Counted from the stretch's first letter, positions 52,876 through 62,747 are shown. The stretch is 64,000 nt of DNA from CAVQNQ01 sp963714205 (GCA_963714205.1 CAVQNQ010000005.1:121312-185311); one strand, 5' to 3'. Translations and numbers: made by a program. The notes: generated by a model from the sequence alone, not told the origin.

Positions 52876-55272
52876 CTACCGCCGCAGCACGGCGTAGTGT
52901 GGATCGAGCGTGACCTTGAGCGGCGGCTGCGTCAGCGCGACGGTGAACGTCGCCGGGCTGCTCCCGCTGGGAACCCACTGGGTGATCGTGCGGCCGCGGG
53001 CCATCTGGATCTCCACCGGAACCAGCGCGCTGAACTCTTCATCCTCCACATCCGACTGCGTCAGCGTCCCCACCAGCCGCAAGACCGGCGCTTTGCCTTT
53101 GAGCACGTAGGTGAGCTTCAGGGTGGGGATGCCGGTTCCATACACCCACTGATCGAAGAAGCTCTCGAGGCGCGGGTCGCCGCTCTTGGGAGGCAGGAAT
53201 TCGGCGGCCGTCTCGCGGAACTGTTCGGTGGTCAGTTCCTGATGGTCGAAGCGCTTCAATAGCTCGGCCAGCATGGCGAAGAAGCGCTCGTCGCCCATGC
53301 GGCGGCGCAGCATCTGGAATATCCAGGAACCTTTGCCATAGGTGATGTCGCGCCAAGCGGTGGGCTCCTGCGAGCTTTCCAGGCGTGGTCCCAGGGCAAT
53401 GGGGCCGACGGCATCCACGTTGGGAGCCGTCTCCGCCTTGTGCAGCAGGGTCTGGCGATAGCTGTCCAGCATCAGTTCCAGGGAGTGCGTGCCCTTGGTC
53501 TTCTCCAGGTACAGCAGGGCGGAATAATTCGCGAGGGCCTCCATCAGCCAGTAGTCGCGATACGAAGACGCCGTCACGCGGTTGCCCCACCATTGGTGGG
53601 CCATCTCGTGAGCCTGCAGGATGTCCCCGAAAAAGAGACCTTCCGTGGCGCTGCCGACCGATCCGGGCACGTTCTTGAGGTATGCCAGCGTGGAGAGATA
53701 GATCAGGCCGGAGAAGCCCTGGGCGAAAGTCCCGGGAATCGGTGAAACCGTCAGGTGCGGCAGGGCGGGAGGACCAAACTTCGAGACCATAAATTCCAGC
53801 GAACCGGCCACTTCGTCGGCCACCGTCTGGAGCCCGTCGAGCGGGTCGGGCGCGGGAGGCTGGACCTGCTGCAGCGGCTGGAGGCCGTTGCGATCCCTGC
53901 GCATGCCCCGCCCTGCGACCGTGGACGGCACGATCATCAACGGCTTGGGCTGGAGGGCTGTTTCCAGCGCGCGATTGGCGTACACATCCACCACGCAGCC
54001 TGCCTTCGCCACCGTGACATGCCCGTAGTTGCCCAGGTTGAAGCCCGCCAGCCGTATGGGGGCCGAAGTTCGCCGGCGCACGCTGTGCCACTCGCCCTCC
54101 GTGCGATCTTCCACCACATCGCCGGGCGTCACCACGTCGAGATCGGCCGGCACGCGGAAGCGCAGGTCGTAATTGGCCCACTGCAAACCATGGGAGGGAT
54201 ACCAGTTGCCGCGCGCGCCGACGTAATAGACGCGGTCGCCCGCGTCCCGGATGATCTTGCCGGAGTAATGGACTTCGAATTCGTACGTGCGCCCGGTGTG
54301 CAGGGGCTCGGGCGGCACCACCACGAAGAAAGCGTTGCCGTCGCGCATCGGGTCGCCGCCCGCGCTCGCGCGCTGCAACACCTCGGCGGGGCGTCCATCC
54401 ACGGTGGCCCCGCTTATGGTCATGGCGTCGGCCAGATCGAACCACACCGCCGGCTCGCCCTCCACCGTGGGAGCCGCCTTCACGCGCGTGACCGCATCCA
54501 GCGAGAGATCGGGATTCACGGTGGCTTCGATGCGGTAATCGCTCAACTGGAAATCGGCCCACGGAGAGACCTTGCGGCCGCGCGCAGACCGGCATGGGAA
54601 GTTGGCCCAATAATCGAAGGTCAGCGTATTATTGCGGCTGGCAACTTGTCCGGCGGTAATCTGGTCGGAAGAGTCCGGGTCGTACAGCAGGTCGAAATTG
54701 CCGAACTTGGGGCTGGTCAACATGGCCACGAAGAGGCCGGACTGTCGCGCCGGGCCGTCCAGGAGGTCCAGCACCAGGCGCGTCTGGTAGCTTTCCGCGA
54801 GGGTGTGCAGTACCGGGGTCCACTCCTCGTCCAGCGCCGCGCCGATCTCGGGAGCCTTGCGATTGGCCGGGTTGCCGGGAAACTGCGAGACCAGGGCATC
54901 GTACTCGCTGCCTGTAAAGAGGAACACCGCCGCGCGGAAGTGCTCGTCCAGGTTCGGAGATCCAGTGAATTTGGCCAGCGAGCGGCGCTCAGCCCGGTCC
55001 GGCGGCAGCAGGATCGCCTCGCCATCGCCACTATCGACGTCGGTGGTGAAGACGGCCGCGATGCGGCGCCCGGCCACAGGTTTGGAGAAAATCAAGTGGC
55101 CGTCGTTGAGATAAATGCGGATGTCTTCGCGGATCAGCGTCAGGTCGCGGACGCGGTAGCACTCCTGTCGATCGAAGCTGTTCTCCCGCAGGGCGCGCGC
55201 CAGATCGGTCGCCGTGGCGCCCCAAAGCGGCCAACCGGCCAGGACCGCGATTCCCGTCACCCAGCGATGCAT
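52876..55272 (-). CDS. M1-family metallopeptidase (aminopeptidase N-like), secreted
   Basis: The 798-residue protein has a signal peptide (VTGIAVLAGWPLWGATA), a beta-rich N-terminal region and an M1 catalytic domain. The zinc site is HEMAHQWWG near residue 555, with the third ligand in WLMEALANYSALLYLE. The usual GxMEN exopeptidase motif is not clear; HLTVSPIPGTFAQGFSGLIY stands at that place, so it may be an M1-like enzyme with altered specificity. A C-terminal beta domain (LKLTYVLKGKAPVLRLVGTL) ends the chain. Probable periplasmic peptide degradation. Confidence 0.85.
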   Translation of the reverse strand: MHRWVTGIAVLAGWPLWGATATDLARALRENSFDRQECYRVRDLTLIREDIRIYLNDGHLIFSKPVAGRRIAAVFTTDVDSGDGEAILLPPDRAERRSLAKFTGSPNLDEHFRAAVFLFTGSEYDALVSQFPGNPANRKAPEIGAALDEEWTPVLHTLAESYQTRLVLDLLDGPARQSGLFVAMLTSPKFGNFDLLYDPDSSDQITAGQVASRNNTLTFDYWANFPCRSARGRKVSPWADFQLSDYRIEATVNPDLSLDAVTRVKAAPTVEGEPAVWFDLADAMTISGATVDGRPAEVLQRASAGGDPMRDGNAFFVVVPPEPLHTGRTYEFEVHYSGKIIRDAGDRVYYVGARGNWYPSHGLQWANYDLRFRVPADLDVVTPGDVVEDRTEGEWHSVRRRTSAPIRLAGFNLGNYGHVTVAKAGCVVDVYANRALETALQPKPLMIVPSTVAGRGMRRDRNGLQPLQQVQPPAPDPLDGLQTVADEVAGSLEFMVSKFGPPALPHLTVSPIPGTFAQGFSGLIYLSTLAYLKNVPGSVGSATEGLFFGDILQAHEMAHQWWGNRVTASSYRDYWLMEALANYSALLYLEKTKGTHSLELMLDSYRQTLLHKAETAPNVDAVGPIALGPRLESSQEPTAWRDITYGKGSWIFQMLRRRMGDERFFAMLAELLKRFDHQELTTEQFRETAAEFLPPKSGDPRLESFFDQWVYGTGIPTLKLTYVLKGKAPVLRLVGTLTQSDVEDEEFSALVPVEIQMARGRTITQWVPSGSSPATFTVALTQPPLKVTLDPHYAVLRR

Positions 55273-55358
55273 AATCCCAGTCTACCGGGTTCCCAGTGGC
55301 TGCAACGGGGGCCGGGATCGCACCTGGAAACACTTCTCTCAACCCTGCGCGGCCAGGA

Positions 55359-56228
55359 CTAGACGCTGACGGCTGGGCAGGGCGACTGCCTGATGATGGC
55401 GTAGGCGTTCGTGCGCAGGCGGCCGAAGACGCCCGCCGCCGATCCGCGGCCGATTACCACGACGCCAGCCTCGACGCGCCTGGCCGCCGAGCAGATCACG
55501 GCGGCCGGGTCGCCCGGCTCGATAATGAGATCGGCCTCCACGCCCACGAAGCGTTGGAGACGCATCAGTTCCTGTTCGGCGGCGGCGCCTACGTCCACAC
55601 GCCAGTTCACTTCCGAGTTGTCGCCGGGATCGGGGTCGGCGGCGGTCGCGTGCACGAGCGTGAGCCGCGCGCCGAAGCCGCGCGCCAGCAGGGCCGCCCA
55701 GAAGAGCGTCTTGGAACTTTGCGCGCCCAGGTCCACGGCGCACAGCACGCTGGCCAGAGGCGCTTCGTCGCCTTTGAGAGACTCTTCGAGATGCACGCCG
55801 GTCCACACCGGGCAATCGGCGTCGTGCAGCACCTTGGCGGTATTCGAACCCAGGATGAAGCGGCGGAAGGGGCCATACCCATGGGTCGGCATGACGATGA
55901 TATCGGCCCGTTCGCGGTGCGCGAACTCCACGATCTGGCGCGCCGGGTCGCCTTCCAGCACCAGGCGGCGGACGTTCAGCCCGGCCAACTCGTCCGTCAG
56001 AAAGGACTCGATCTCCCGCCGCGCGATGGCGGCCTGATTGCGGTACAACTCGTTGAGCATCGACCCGCCGATATCCAGCGCGCCGAATTCGTACTGAGGC
56101 GGTGTGAGCACGTGCAGGAGGAGTATCTCGCCGCCGAAGCGGCCGGCCAGCATGCGGGCGTAACGCGCGGCCCCCGCCGAGCGTTCGGAAAAGTCGGTCG
56201 GCAGCAGGATCTTGGAAAGCGACTGCAT
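55359..56228 (-). CDS. Tandem universal stress protein
   Basis: The 289-residue protein contains two Usp domains. The first (about 1-145) has ILLPTDFSERSAGAARYA and the ATP-loop-like GYGPFRRFILGSNTAKVL. The second has SVLCAVDLGAQSSKTLF and ends VVVIGRGSAAGVFGRLRTNA. Usp proteins help survival under stress, often by binding ATP. ATG 56228 has GGAGG 5 nt upstream; the longer frame to 56261 has none. It stands alone. Confidence 0.88.
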   Translation of the reverse strand: MQSLSKILLPTDFSERSAGAARYARMLAGRFGGEILLLHVLTPPQYEFGALDIGGSMLNELYRNQAAIARREIESFLTDELAGLNVRRLVLEGDPARQIVEFAHRERADIIVMPTHGYGPFRRFILGSNTAKVLHDADCPVWTGVHLEESLKGDEAPLASVLCAVDLGAQSSKTLFWAALLARGFGARLTLVHATAADPDPGDNSEVNWRVDVGAAAEQELMRLQRFVGVEADLIIEPGDPAAVICSAARRVEAGVVVIGRGSAAGVFGRLRTNAYAIIRQSPCPAVSV

Positions 56229-56297
56229 GAACGCCTCCGGGCGGCGCGAGCGGCCGCTCATGAATCAGGATAATCCGATTCGAATCGCGCGGTGAGG

Positions 56298-56783
56298 TTA
56301 TCTTCCGCGATCCAGCTTGAGAAGCGCCGTAGCCATTTGGTTGACCGCGTGCTCCTCCTCGCGGCGGTTCGCCTCGCTGCGCTGGAAATCGGAAACCACC
56401 GGGGCGAATTCCAGGTGGATGAGCTCATGCACCACCGTGAACTCGATGTCGTCGAGCATCTCGCGCCAAGGCAAGGTGTAGTCAATGGGATCGAGAACGT
56501 GGAGGATGGCGGTCTTCTTTTCGAGGTCCCAGTGGATGTTACCCAGCGTTTTGGGGCGCAATTCGCTCGCGCGGGCCACTACCAGGGCGATCTTCCAATC
56601 CTGGAGACTGAGCCGCTTTTGCCAGGCCCAGAGTCTTTCGGTTGCGAAGCTTTCCGCCGCGACGGTGCGCTCGCGCGGAGATATGGGAACCTGCTCGGCA
56701 CGAAGGATTCCCGCCCAACAACCGGAACAAGCCAAAACTGAGAGCAATATGCCAGAACGCAGGCTGGCCAACCGCGCCAACAT
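56298..56783 (-). CDS. Small secreted HExxH protein (putative zinc metallopeptidase)
   Basis: With ATG 56783 the protein has 161 residues: a signal peptide or lipoprotein signal (LRSGILLSVLACSGC), a central alpha/beta part (LSLQDWKIALVVARASEL, LGNIHWDLEKKTAILHVLD), then FTVVHELIHLEFAP with the HExxH zinc motif, and an acidic REEEHAVNQMATALL helix that could give the third ligand. It resembles SprT/minigluzincin-sized peptidases but I cannot name a family. Substrate unknown. Confidence 0.6.
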   Translation of the reverse strand: MLARLASLRSGILLSVLACSGCWAGILRAEQVPISPRERTVAAESFATERLWAWQKRLSLQDWKIALVVARASELRPKTLGNIHWDLEKKTAILHVLDPIDYTLPWREMLDDIEFTVVHELIHLEFAPVVSDFQRSEANRREEEHAVNQMATALLKLDRGR

Positions 56784-56825
56784 GTGCTCTAGATTACCAC
56801 GATTAAGACTCAAGGGTGTTGAATT

Positions 56826-57035
56826 TCACCGAGGGATTCGCCCTGGGGATTGCAAGGGGGGAATCCGATCAGGCTCAGGGTCGGCTTGTCTAGCGGCCAT
56901 GTCGACCAGGTAGCCGAGAGCCTGCCTGGTGATCTTGGGGATATTGGGGTCCGGGTGGCGCAGCAAGGACACCAAGGTGCGGATTGAGCGGAGCTCCTCG
57001 GGATCGATACCGATTACGGTAACAAGCCGATCCAT
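56826..57035 (-). CDS. Short helical hypothetical protein
   Basis: The 69-residue protein (MDRLVTVIGIDPEELRSIRT, then LVSLLRHPDPNIPKITRQAL) has a HEAT-like helical pair and a Pro-rich end. It lies divergent from flaG across about 165 bp. No family recognised. Codon character is reasonable, but the ribosome site is weak. Confidence 0.4.
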   Translation of the reverse strand: MDRLVTVIGIDPEELRSIRTLVSLLRHPDPNIPKITRQALGYLVDMAARQADPEPDRIPPLQSPGRIPR

Positions 57036-57200
57036 TTTGAATTGTGCCTTTGACGTTCTTTTCGGCAGGCATGACGAAATCTTGCAGCCCGGCGGCGTGT
57101 CTGAAGTTCGGCGCCTTCAAGCCGATGAGATAAGAGTGGAGAGGCCTTCCCGTTTTGGACGCTCACAGCCAAGCGGCGGGCCGTTTCCCGAGGAGCCGTT

Positions 57201-57485
57201 ATGGACATCACCGCAGTGAATCGGAACCTGCCGGTGGTTCCGGCCCCGGCTGATGCAATCCCAGTGGAGAAATCAGCGGAGAACCGGGACGTGGTTCAGG
57301 CCGTCAAGGCAGTGAACAGCACGGAACTGTTAGGCGAGGACAACGAACTTACGTTTCAGCGGGATCCGGAAACCCGGCGGATGGTGATTCGAGTGGTAAA
57401 CCGCAAAACCAAGGAAGTGGTTTCGCAAGTTCCGGCTGAATATGTATTGCGCCTGAGCGCGGACCTGAAAACCACGCGGGGCTGA
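57201..57485 (+). CDS. flaG: FlaG family flagellar protein
   Basis: The 94-residue protein has the FlaG pattern: a disordered N-terminus, then ELTFQRDPETRRMVIRVVNR and TKEVVSQVPAEYVLRLSADL. FlaG influences filament length and usually sits between the flagellin, fliD and fliS genes. Here fliD is absent and fliS follows directly. Start has GGAG-rich sequence (GAGGAGC) upstream. Confidence 0.85.
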   Translation: MDITAVNRNLPVVPAPADAIPVEKSAENRDVVQAVKAVNSTELLGEDNELTFQRDPETRRMVIRVVNRKTKEVVSQVPAEYVLRLSADLKTTRG

Positions 57486-57573
57486 GCGTGGCCGCCGGCC
57501 GCGAAAGCGCAAGCCCGCGCGAAAGGCCCTAAGAACGCCCGCTGCACTGCCGATGAGGGTGTGGGAGGAACGA

Positions 57574-58038
57574 ATGTGGAACGCCGCGCATGACACATAC
57601 CTGGAAGAGAAGATTCTCTCGGCCGATCCGGTCGAACTGGTGTGCATGCTGTACCAGGGGGCCATCGACGCCGTTGAGGAAGCCCGGCGCTATCTGGCGG
57701 CCGGAGAGATCGCGGCGCGCTCGCGCGCGATTTCCAAGGCCTGCGATATCGTGCTCGAATTGAGCAGCGCGCTGGACATTCAACTCGGGGGCCAGCTCAG
57801 CCTCCGTCTGGCGGAGCTCTACGATTACCTGTTGCGCCGCCTCCTGGAAGCTAACCTCAAGGCTAGCGACGGTCTGCTGGCGGAGGCGCAGGGATTGCTT
57901 TCGACCCTGACGGAAGGCTGGCGGGGAGTCTCGCCGCGGGGCCGCAGCGAGTCGGCGGAACCCAGACCCGGCCCCTGGGCCCAGTTGCCGGTCTCCGAAG
58001 CCGAGCCGGTGTACGCGTCTCAATGCTGGAGTCTTTGA
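57574..58038 (+). CDS. fliS: Flagellar export chaperone FliS
   Basis: The 154-residue protein has FliS features: YLEEKILSADPVELVCMLYQ, GAIDAVEEARRYLAAGEIAA, RAISKACDIVLELSSALD and LYDYLLRRLLEANL. FliS binds the flagellin C-terminus and keeps it unfolded for export. ATG 57574 is chosen because GGAGG lies 5 nt upstream. A C-terminal extension of about 35 residues is rich in Pro, Ser and Gly. Likely co-transcribed with flaG. Confidence 0.88.
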   Translation: MWNAAHDTYLEEKILSADPVELVCMLYQGAIDAVEEARRYLAAGEIAARSRAISKACDIVLELSSALDIQLGGQLSLRLAELYDYLLRRLLEANLKASDGLLAEAQGLLSTLTEGWRGVSPRGRSESAEPRPGPWAQLPVSEAEPVYASQCWSL

Positions 58039-58047
58039 GCCGGAAAC

Positions 58048-58686
58048 CTAAGCCGGCTTCAGGCAATCGGCGATCTCCTTCTCATCGATCGCGCCGCTCT
58101 TGATCAACCGCCAATAAGGCTCGGTGATGTCCACGGTAGTGGCACCCGCGCCGGCGCAGGAACCGCCGTCGATCACCAGGTCCACGCGGCCATCCATCAT
58201 GCCGAAAACCTCGATGCCGCTGCGGCAGGTGGGATGGCCCGAAATGTTGGCGCTGGTGGAGATGAGTGGCTGGTTCAGCAGCGCGACGAGCTGGCTGGCG
58301 ATCTTCGAGGGCGACTGGCGCAGCGCCAGCCGGCCCGTGTTGCCGGTGACCTTGAGAGGGACCTTGGCGGAGGCCGGAACGATGACCGTGAGCGGGCCCG
58401 GCCAGAAGCGGCGAGCCAGGAGGAAAAAGCGGTTGTTCAGCTCGGCGGCCAGTTCTTCGGCCATCAGCAGATCGCCGACCAGGATGGGGAGCGAGCGGTG
58501 CGGCTCGCGACCCTTCGCCTGAAATACCTGGGTGACCGCGCGCAGGTTGAACGGATCGGCGACCAGCGTATAAAGAGCGTCGGTCGGGATAGCCACTACC
58601 TTGCCGGCGCGCACAGTGGCGGCGGCGCGCTCCAGCATCTCCGGCTGCGGCGCCTCGGGATCAATCTCGAGCAGATCGGTAGCCAT
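58048..58686 (-). CDS. tsaC: L-threonylcarbamoyladenylate synthase (TsaC/Sua5 family)
   Basis: The 212-residue protein has the YrdC fold: VRAGKVVAIPTDALYTLVAD, the Lys-Gly-Arg loop QAKGREPHRSLPILV, RFWPGPLTVIVPAS, LALRQSPSKIA and PLISTSANISG. It makes threonylcarbamoyl-AMP, the precursor of the t6A modification of tRNAs reading ANN codons. It lacks the C-terminal Sua5 domain, so the short TsaC form is meant. It overlaps no neighbour; bifunctional metabolic gene follows 14 nt upstream. Confidence 0.9.
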   Translation of the reverse strand: MATDLLEIDPEAPQPEMLERAAATVRAGKVVAIPTDALYTLVADPFNLRAVTQVFQAKGREPHRSLPILVGDLLMAEELAAELNNRFFLLARRFWPGPLTVIVPASAKVPLKVTGNTGRLALRQSPSKIASQLVALLNQPLISTSANISGHPTCRSGIEVFGMMDGRVDLVIDGGSCAGAGATTVDITEPYWRLIKSGAIDEKEIADCLKPA

Positions 58687-58700
58687 TATGGTTGGCGGCC

Positions 58701-60569
58701 TTAGCGGGGGCCCAGGGCTTCGGCCACGTCTAGTGCCATTTGGTAGCGCCCAAACGGCGCACTTAATTGTACGCCTTCCACCATGCCCCGTACACGCCCC
58801 GCCATTTCGCGCCCGATCGCGATGCCTTCCGCGCGGGCCTCTTCGGCGCTATCCGCGCGGCGCATCCGTTCCATGAACTCGTCGGGAACCGGGACGCGAA
58901 GTTCGTTCACCATGAATTCGGCGTTGCGCAAGCTGGTGAGCGGCCAAATGCCGCAGATCACTGGGATCTTGACGTGCGCGATGCGGCGCAGGAAGGTCTC
59001 GAGCAGGCTCAGGTCGAAGACGGGCTGCGTGACCACGTACTCGGCGCCGGCCGCGACCTTCCACTCGAAGCGGCGGACCTCCTCATCCAGATTGAGCGCG
59101 CCCGGGTTGGCGCCCACGCCGATCGCCATGGCCGTTTGCGAGCCCATGGGATTGCCGCCAATATCCAACCCGTGATTCAGATTGCTGACGATGTTGACCA
59201 GCCCGATAGCGTCCACGTCGAACACGGCGGTGGCTTCCGGGTAGATGCCCATGCGCGGCGGGTCGCCGGTTATGCAGATCAGGTTGCGCACCCCCGCCAT
59301 GTGCGCGCCCAACAGCTCCGATTGAATTCCCAGAATATTGCGATCCCGGCAGCAGAAGTGATTCACCGCCTCGATGCCGGCCTGCTGCTGAAAGAGCTGG
59401 CAGGCGATGAGCGCGCTCATGCGCGCGCTGGCACGCGGACCATCGGGCACGTTGATGGCATCGATGCCGTGCGCGGCGCACAGCCTGGCGCCAGCGATCT
59501 CACGCGAGGCATCCACGCCGCGCGGCGGCAGAATCTCGACGAACGCGACGAACTTGCCTTCGGCGAGTTTGCCGCCCAGCTTGGATTTCCGCGCAAGCGG
59601 CACCGGAGCGAGGGCCTGCTCCTTGAGGCGCGGCTCCTCCACCGTAACGCTCAGGCTCTTCCGCCCGGGTTGCAGCGAGCGCGTCTCCGAGCGGATGAGC
59701 TTGATGTGCTCGGGGGTGGTGCCGCAGCAGCCGCCCACGATCTTGACTCCCGCCCACAGCAGGCGCCGCGCGTATTGCGCGATATACTCCGGCGAACCGA
59801 GATAGATGTTGCGGCCCTCGACCCGCATGGGCACGCCGGCATTGGGCATGGCACTCATCGGCTTGGACGAGAACGCCATCATCTGCTCGATGGTTTCGAG
59901 CATGGCTTTGGGACCCACCGAGCAGTTCAGGCCGATCACGTCCACCGGCATGGCGTCGAGCGCGCGCGTGAAGGTTTCGGTGCCGGCGCCTCCCGGCAGG
60001 TTGCCGTAATCGTCGATGGTGACCTGGGCCACCACGGCCAGCCCGAAGCCCGCCGCGTCGCGCGCCGCCAGTACGGCCTCCCGCAGCTCGTCGAGGTTGC
60101 CGAAGGTTTCCAGGATCAGCAGGTCGACGCCGGCTTCCACCAGGCTCTCGATCTGCTCCCGAAACGCCGCGCGGGCTTCGGCGAAGGAGGTGGGGCCGAG
60201 CGGCTCGATCCGCACGCCCAGCGGCCCGACAGCGCCGGCCACGAACGGCCCTCCGCCGGCGGCCTCGCGGGCCAGCCGCACTGCCGCGCGATTGATATCC
60301 TTCACCTTCTCGGCGATTCCGAAGGCCGCCAAGCGCGGCCGGTTGCCGCCGAAGGTATTGGTCTCCAGAATCTCGGCGCCGGCCTTGACGTACTCCTGGT
60401 GGATCTGGCGCACGAGGTCCGGCTGCACGACGTTGAGTTCGTCGAACGAGCGGTTGATAAACACGCCGCGCGAGTACAGCATGGTTCCCATCGCGCCGTC
60501 CGCCACCAAGACACGACGCGATAACCGGTCGCGGAACTCCTCGGCGCGGCTAGCGATCACAGGGTTCAT
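58701..60569 (-). CDS. Bifunctional homocysteine S-methyltransferase/5,10-methylenetetrahydrofolate reductase
   Basis: The protein of about 622 residues fuses two enzymes. The N-terminal half is a homocysteine methyltransferase (VLVADGAMGTMLYSRGV; zinc Cys in LNCSVGP and in VGGCCGTTPEHI). The C-terminal half, from about residue 335, is a MetF-type reductase (VAFVEILPPRG, NHFCCRDRN, CITGDPPRMG, VVTQPVFDLSLLETFL). The fusion resembles B. subtilis YitJ and supplies methyl groups for methionine. ATG 60569 is preferred to 60590, but neither has a strong ribosome site. Confidence 0.88.
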   Translation of the reverse strand: MNPVIASRAEEFRDRLSRRVLVADGAMGTMLYSRGVFINRSFDELNVVQPDLVRQIHQEYVKAGAEILETNTFGGNRPRLAAFGIAEKVKDINRAAVRLAREAAGGGPFVAGAVGPLGVRIEPLGPTSFAEARAAFREQIESLVEAGVDLLILETFGNLDELREAVLAARDAAGFGLAVVAQVTIDDYGNLPGGAGTETFTRALDAMPVDVIGLNCSVGPKAMLETIEQMMAFSSKPMSAMPNAGVPMRVEGRNIYLGSPEYIAQYARRLLWAGVKIVGGCCGTTPEHIKLIRSETRSLQPGRKSLSVTVEEPRLKEQALAPVPLARKSKLGGKLAEGKFVAFVEILPPRGVDASREIAGARLCAAHGIDAINVPDGPRASARMSALIACQLFQQQAGIEAVNHFCCRDRNILGIQSELLGAHMAGVRNLICITGDPPRMGIYPEATAVFDVDAIGLVNIVSNLNHGLDIGGNPMGSQTAMAIGVGANPGALNLDEEVRRFEWKVAAGAEYVVTQPVFDLSLLETFLRRIAHVKIPVICGIWPLTSLRNAEFMVNELRVPVPDEFMERMRRADSAEEARAEGIAIGREMAGRVRGMVEGVQLSAPFGRYQMALDVAEALGPR

Positions 60570-60689
60570 GAGAGAAACCGACGGACGCATTCATCATACG
60601 AAAACACAGGGCGCCGGCGCACTCGGGGCCCGTCTCCTCTCCTGCGGTAATCCTGCTGGTGGACCAGAATTGGGTGGTTGGGGTGGGGA

Positions 60690-60724
60690 GGGAACAGAAA
60701 CCTCTCAGATAGGTTTTTGTTCCC
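60690..60724. repeat. Long inverted repeat forming a 14-bp stem with a 7-nt loop
   Basis: GGGAACAGAAACCT (60690-60703) mirrors AGGTTTTTGTTCCC (60711-60724) with a single G-T pair; the loop is CTCAGAT. It lies in the 318-bp gap 60591-60908, where no gene is convincing. No T-run follows on the plus strand, so it is not a standard terminator. Confidence 0.75.
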
Positions 60725-60863
60725 GGTCACATTCGGCAATCGCGCTTTTGGCAAGTGTCAAACATTTTCACTCTCCCGTTTCGGAATGAAAACCCAGCCG
60801 CCTCTCGCGGGGGCGAATCCGAGGGTGGCTCAGTCGGCGAGCTTGTTGGGATTCCCCGCGAGT

Positions 60864-60892
60864 TTGACACCTCCGTCGGTGTCTGTTTAAAT
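60864..60892 (+). promoter_or_regulatory. Sigma-70 promoter of tRNA-Asn
   Basis: A perfect TTGACA at 60864-60869, 17-bp spacer and TTAAAT at 60887-60892. Transcription would start near 60899, ten bases before the mature tRNA. This is the strongest -35/-10 pair noticed in the window. Confidence 0.75.
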
Positions 60893-60908
60893 AAACACAG
60901 AGCATTGC

Positions 60909-61553
<645 letters not shown>

Positions 61554-62744
61554 TCAGCCCCGTGTGCGGGTCCTGAACGGGATCACGGTTGATCCAGTAG
61601 GTTGCTCCTTCAATACCGGCACAGCTTCAGCCGGTGTTGACTTGAAGAACCCGTCAGGCAGACAGGCCAGGCTTTCGATATCGGAGGCGTTAAAGCTCAG
61701 ATCAGCTAGGATCTGATCTTTGGTCTTGATGCCAGAGTCCACGAGCAATTCGACGCTCCGCCGCAACAGTCTCGGCTGCTCATGCTTGAGAGTGCCATCA
61801 AGCGGCTCCTCCTTTCTCCAGCCACGTCTAGAGAGATTAATCCAGGAACGCCTGACGTTCCGCTCTTCTAAAATCCCAAGCTCCTCACTCCGCTTCATCA
61901 TGGCCGCAATGGATGTTTTCCATCTGGGCTTCAGTGTCAGAAAGCTGTTCAGCGTAGGCGCCCATAGCTCGCGACCAAAACCGGATTCCGGCAGCAAGAG
62001 CGCCGATGCGAAACGATGGCACTGTTGCTCCATCAAAGAGTAATCGCGAGTGTTCCTGGTGGCCGCATCCCGATCAATGTGACTATGCAGTAGGAGATGG
62101 CCAAGTTCATGTGCGGCGTCGAACCGAGAGCGCACAGCGCTGCTCTTGTCCGTACCTAAGAAGACGTATGGCTGAGCATCGTCTCGGGGCGACTGGGAAA
62201 GCGCATCCAGCGTCTCTGCGCCCATCTCCCCTCGCGTGACGATCACACCATTGTTTTCGAGGAGGAGAACAACATCCGGTAGCGGCCCATCACCCAATCC
62301 ATAGAAACGTCTACACTCGTTCGCAACATCCTCCGCATCGGACAGGCTGATTTGATCAACCTCGCCCGGAAGTGAAAATGCCGGAATATTCAGCTTTGGG
62401 AGATCCATGTATTTCCGCAGATAGCTGACCAGTTCCTTGAGCCATAGCAGTCTTACTTCGGCCCTCATTCGAGCTGTCTTTGTAGCGGAACTCATGGATC
62501 TGTAACAGATTCCCTCATGATCAAACTGCGAGACCGCCTTGAAGAAGAAATCGCGCGGCCTGTTCAGCCGCGCAACCATTCTCTCTAGAACCTCTGGGCT
62601 CGGCGACTGCTTGCCATGTTCGTACTGCGTAATATTGGCCGCGCTCTTCACCTCGAGCATCTCGGCAAGCGCTACCGCGGTCAAGCCGCGGACCTTGCGA
62701 GCCTGTTCGAGGCGTTCTCCTATGAATCCAGGGCTTCCGATCAT
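61554..62744 (-). CDS. XRE-type HTH fused to ImmA/IrrE zinc metallopeptidase
   Basis: The 396-residue protein has an N-terminal XRE helix-turn-helix (about 8-65: RLEQARKVRGLTAVALAEML, NITQYEHGKQSPSPEVLERM). An ImmA/IrrE-like domain follows with zinc motif HELGH at 212-216 and a later acidic ligand region (EQQCHRFASALLLP). Such proteins cleave repressors or act as antitoxin/regulators in mobile elements and toxin-antitoxin pairs. Its gene starts 3 nt after the stop of the unknown gene upstream, so the two form a unit. GC is lower than the chromosome left of the tRNA. Confidence 0.88.
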   Translation of the reverse strand: MIGSPGFIGERLEQARKVRGLTAVALAEMLEVKSAANITQYEHGKQSPSPEVLERMVARLNRPRDFFFKAVSQFDHEGICYRSMSSATKTARMRAEVRLLWLKELVSYLRKYMDLPKLNIPAFSLPGEVDQISLSDAEDVANECRRFYGLGDGPLPDVVLLLENNGVIVTRGEMGAETLDALSQSPRDDAQPYVFLGTDKSSAVRSRFDAAHELGHLLLHSHIDRDAATRNTRDYSLMEQQCHRFASALLLPESGFGRELWAPTLNSFLTLKPRWKTSIAAMMKRSEELGILEERNVRRSWINLSRRGWRKEEPLDGTLKHEQPRLLRRSVELLVDSGIKTKDQILADLSFNASDIESLACLPDGFFKSTPAEAVPVLKEQPTGSTVIPFRTRTRG

Positions 62745-62747
62745 TTC

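Noticed and set aside
58767..60524. Plus-strand open frame of 585 codons
   Set aside because: Antisense of the bifunctional methyltransferase/reductase, whose motifs are clear on the other strand.
60591..60700. Possible SAM riboswitch before the methionine-synthesis gene
   Set aside because: The conserved SAM-I core sequences are absent; only the separate hairpin at 60690 is seen.
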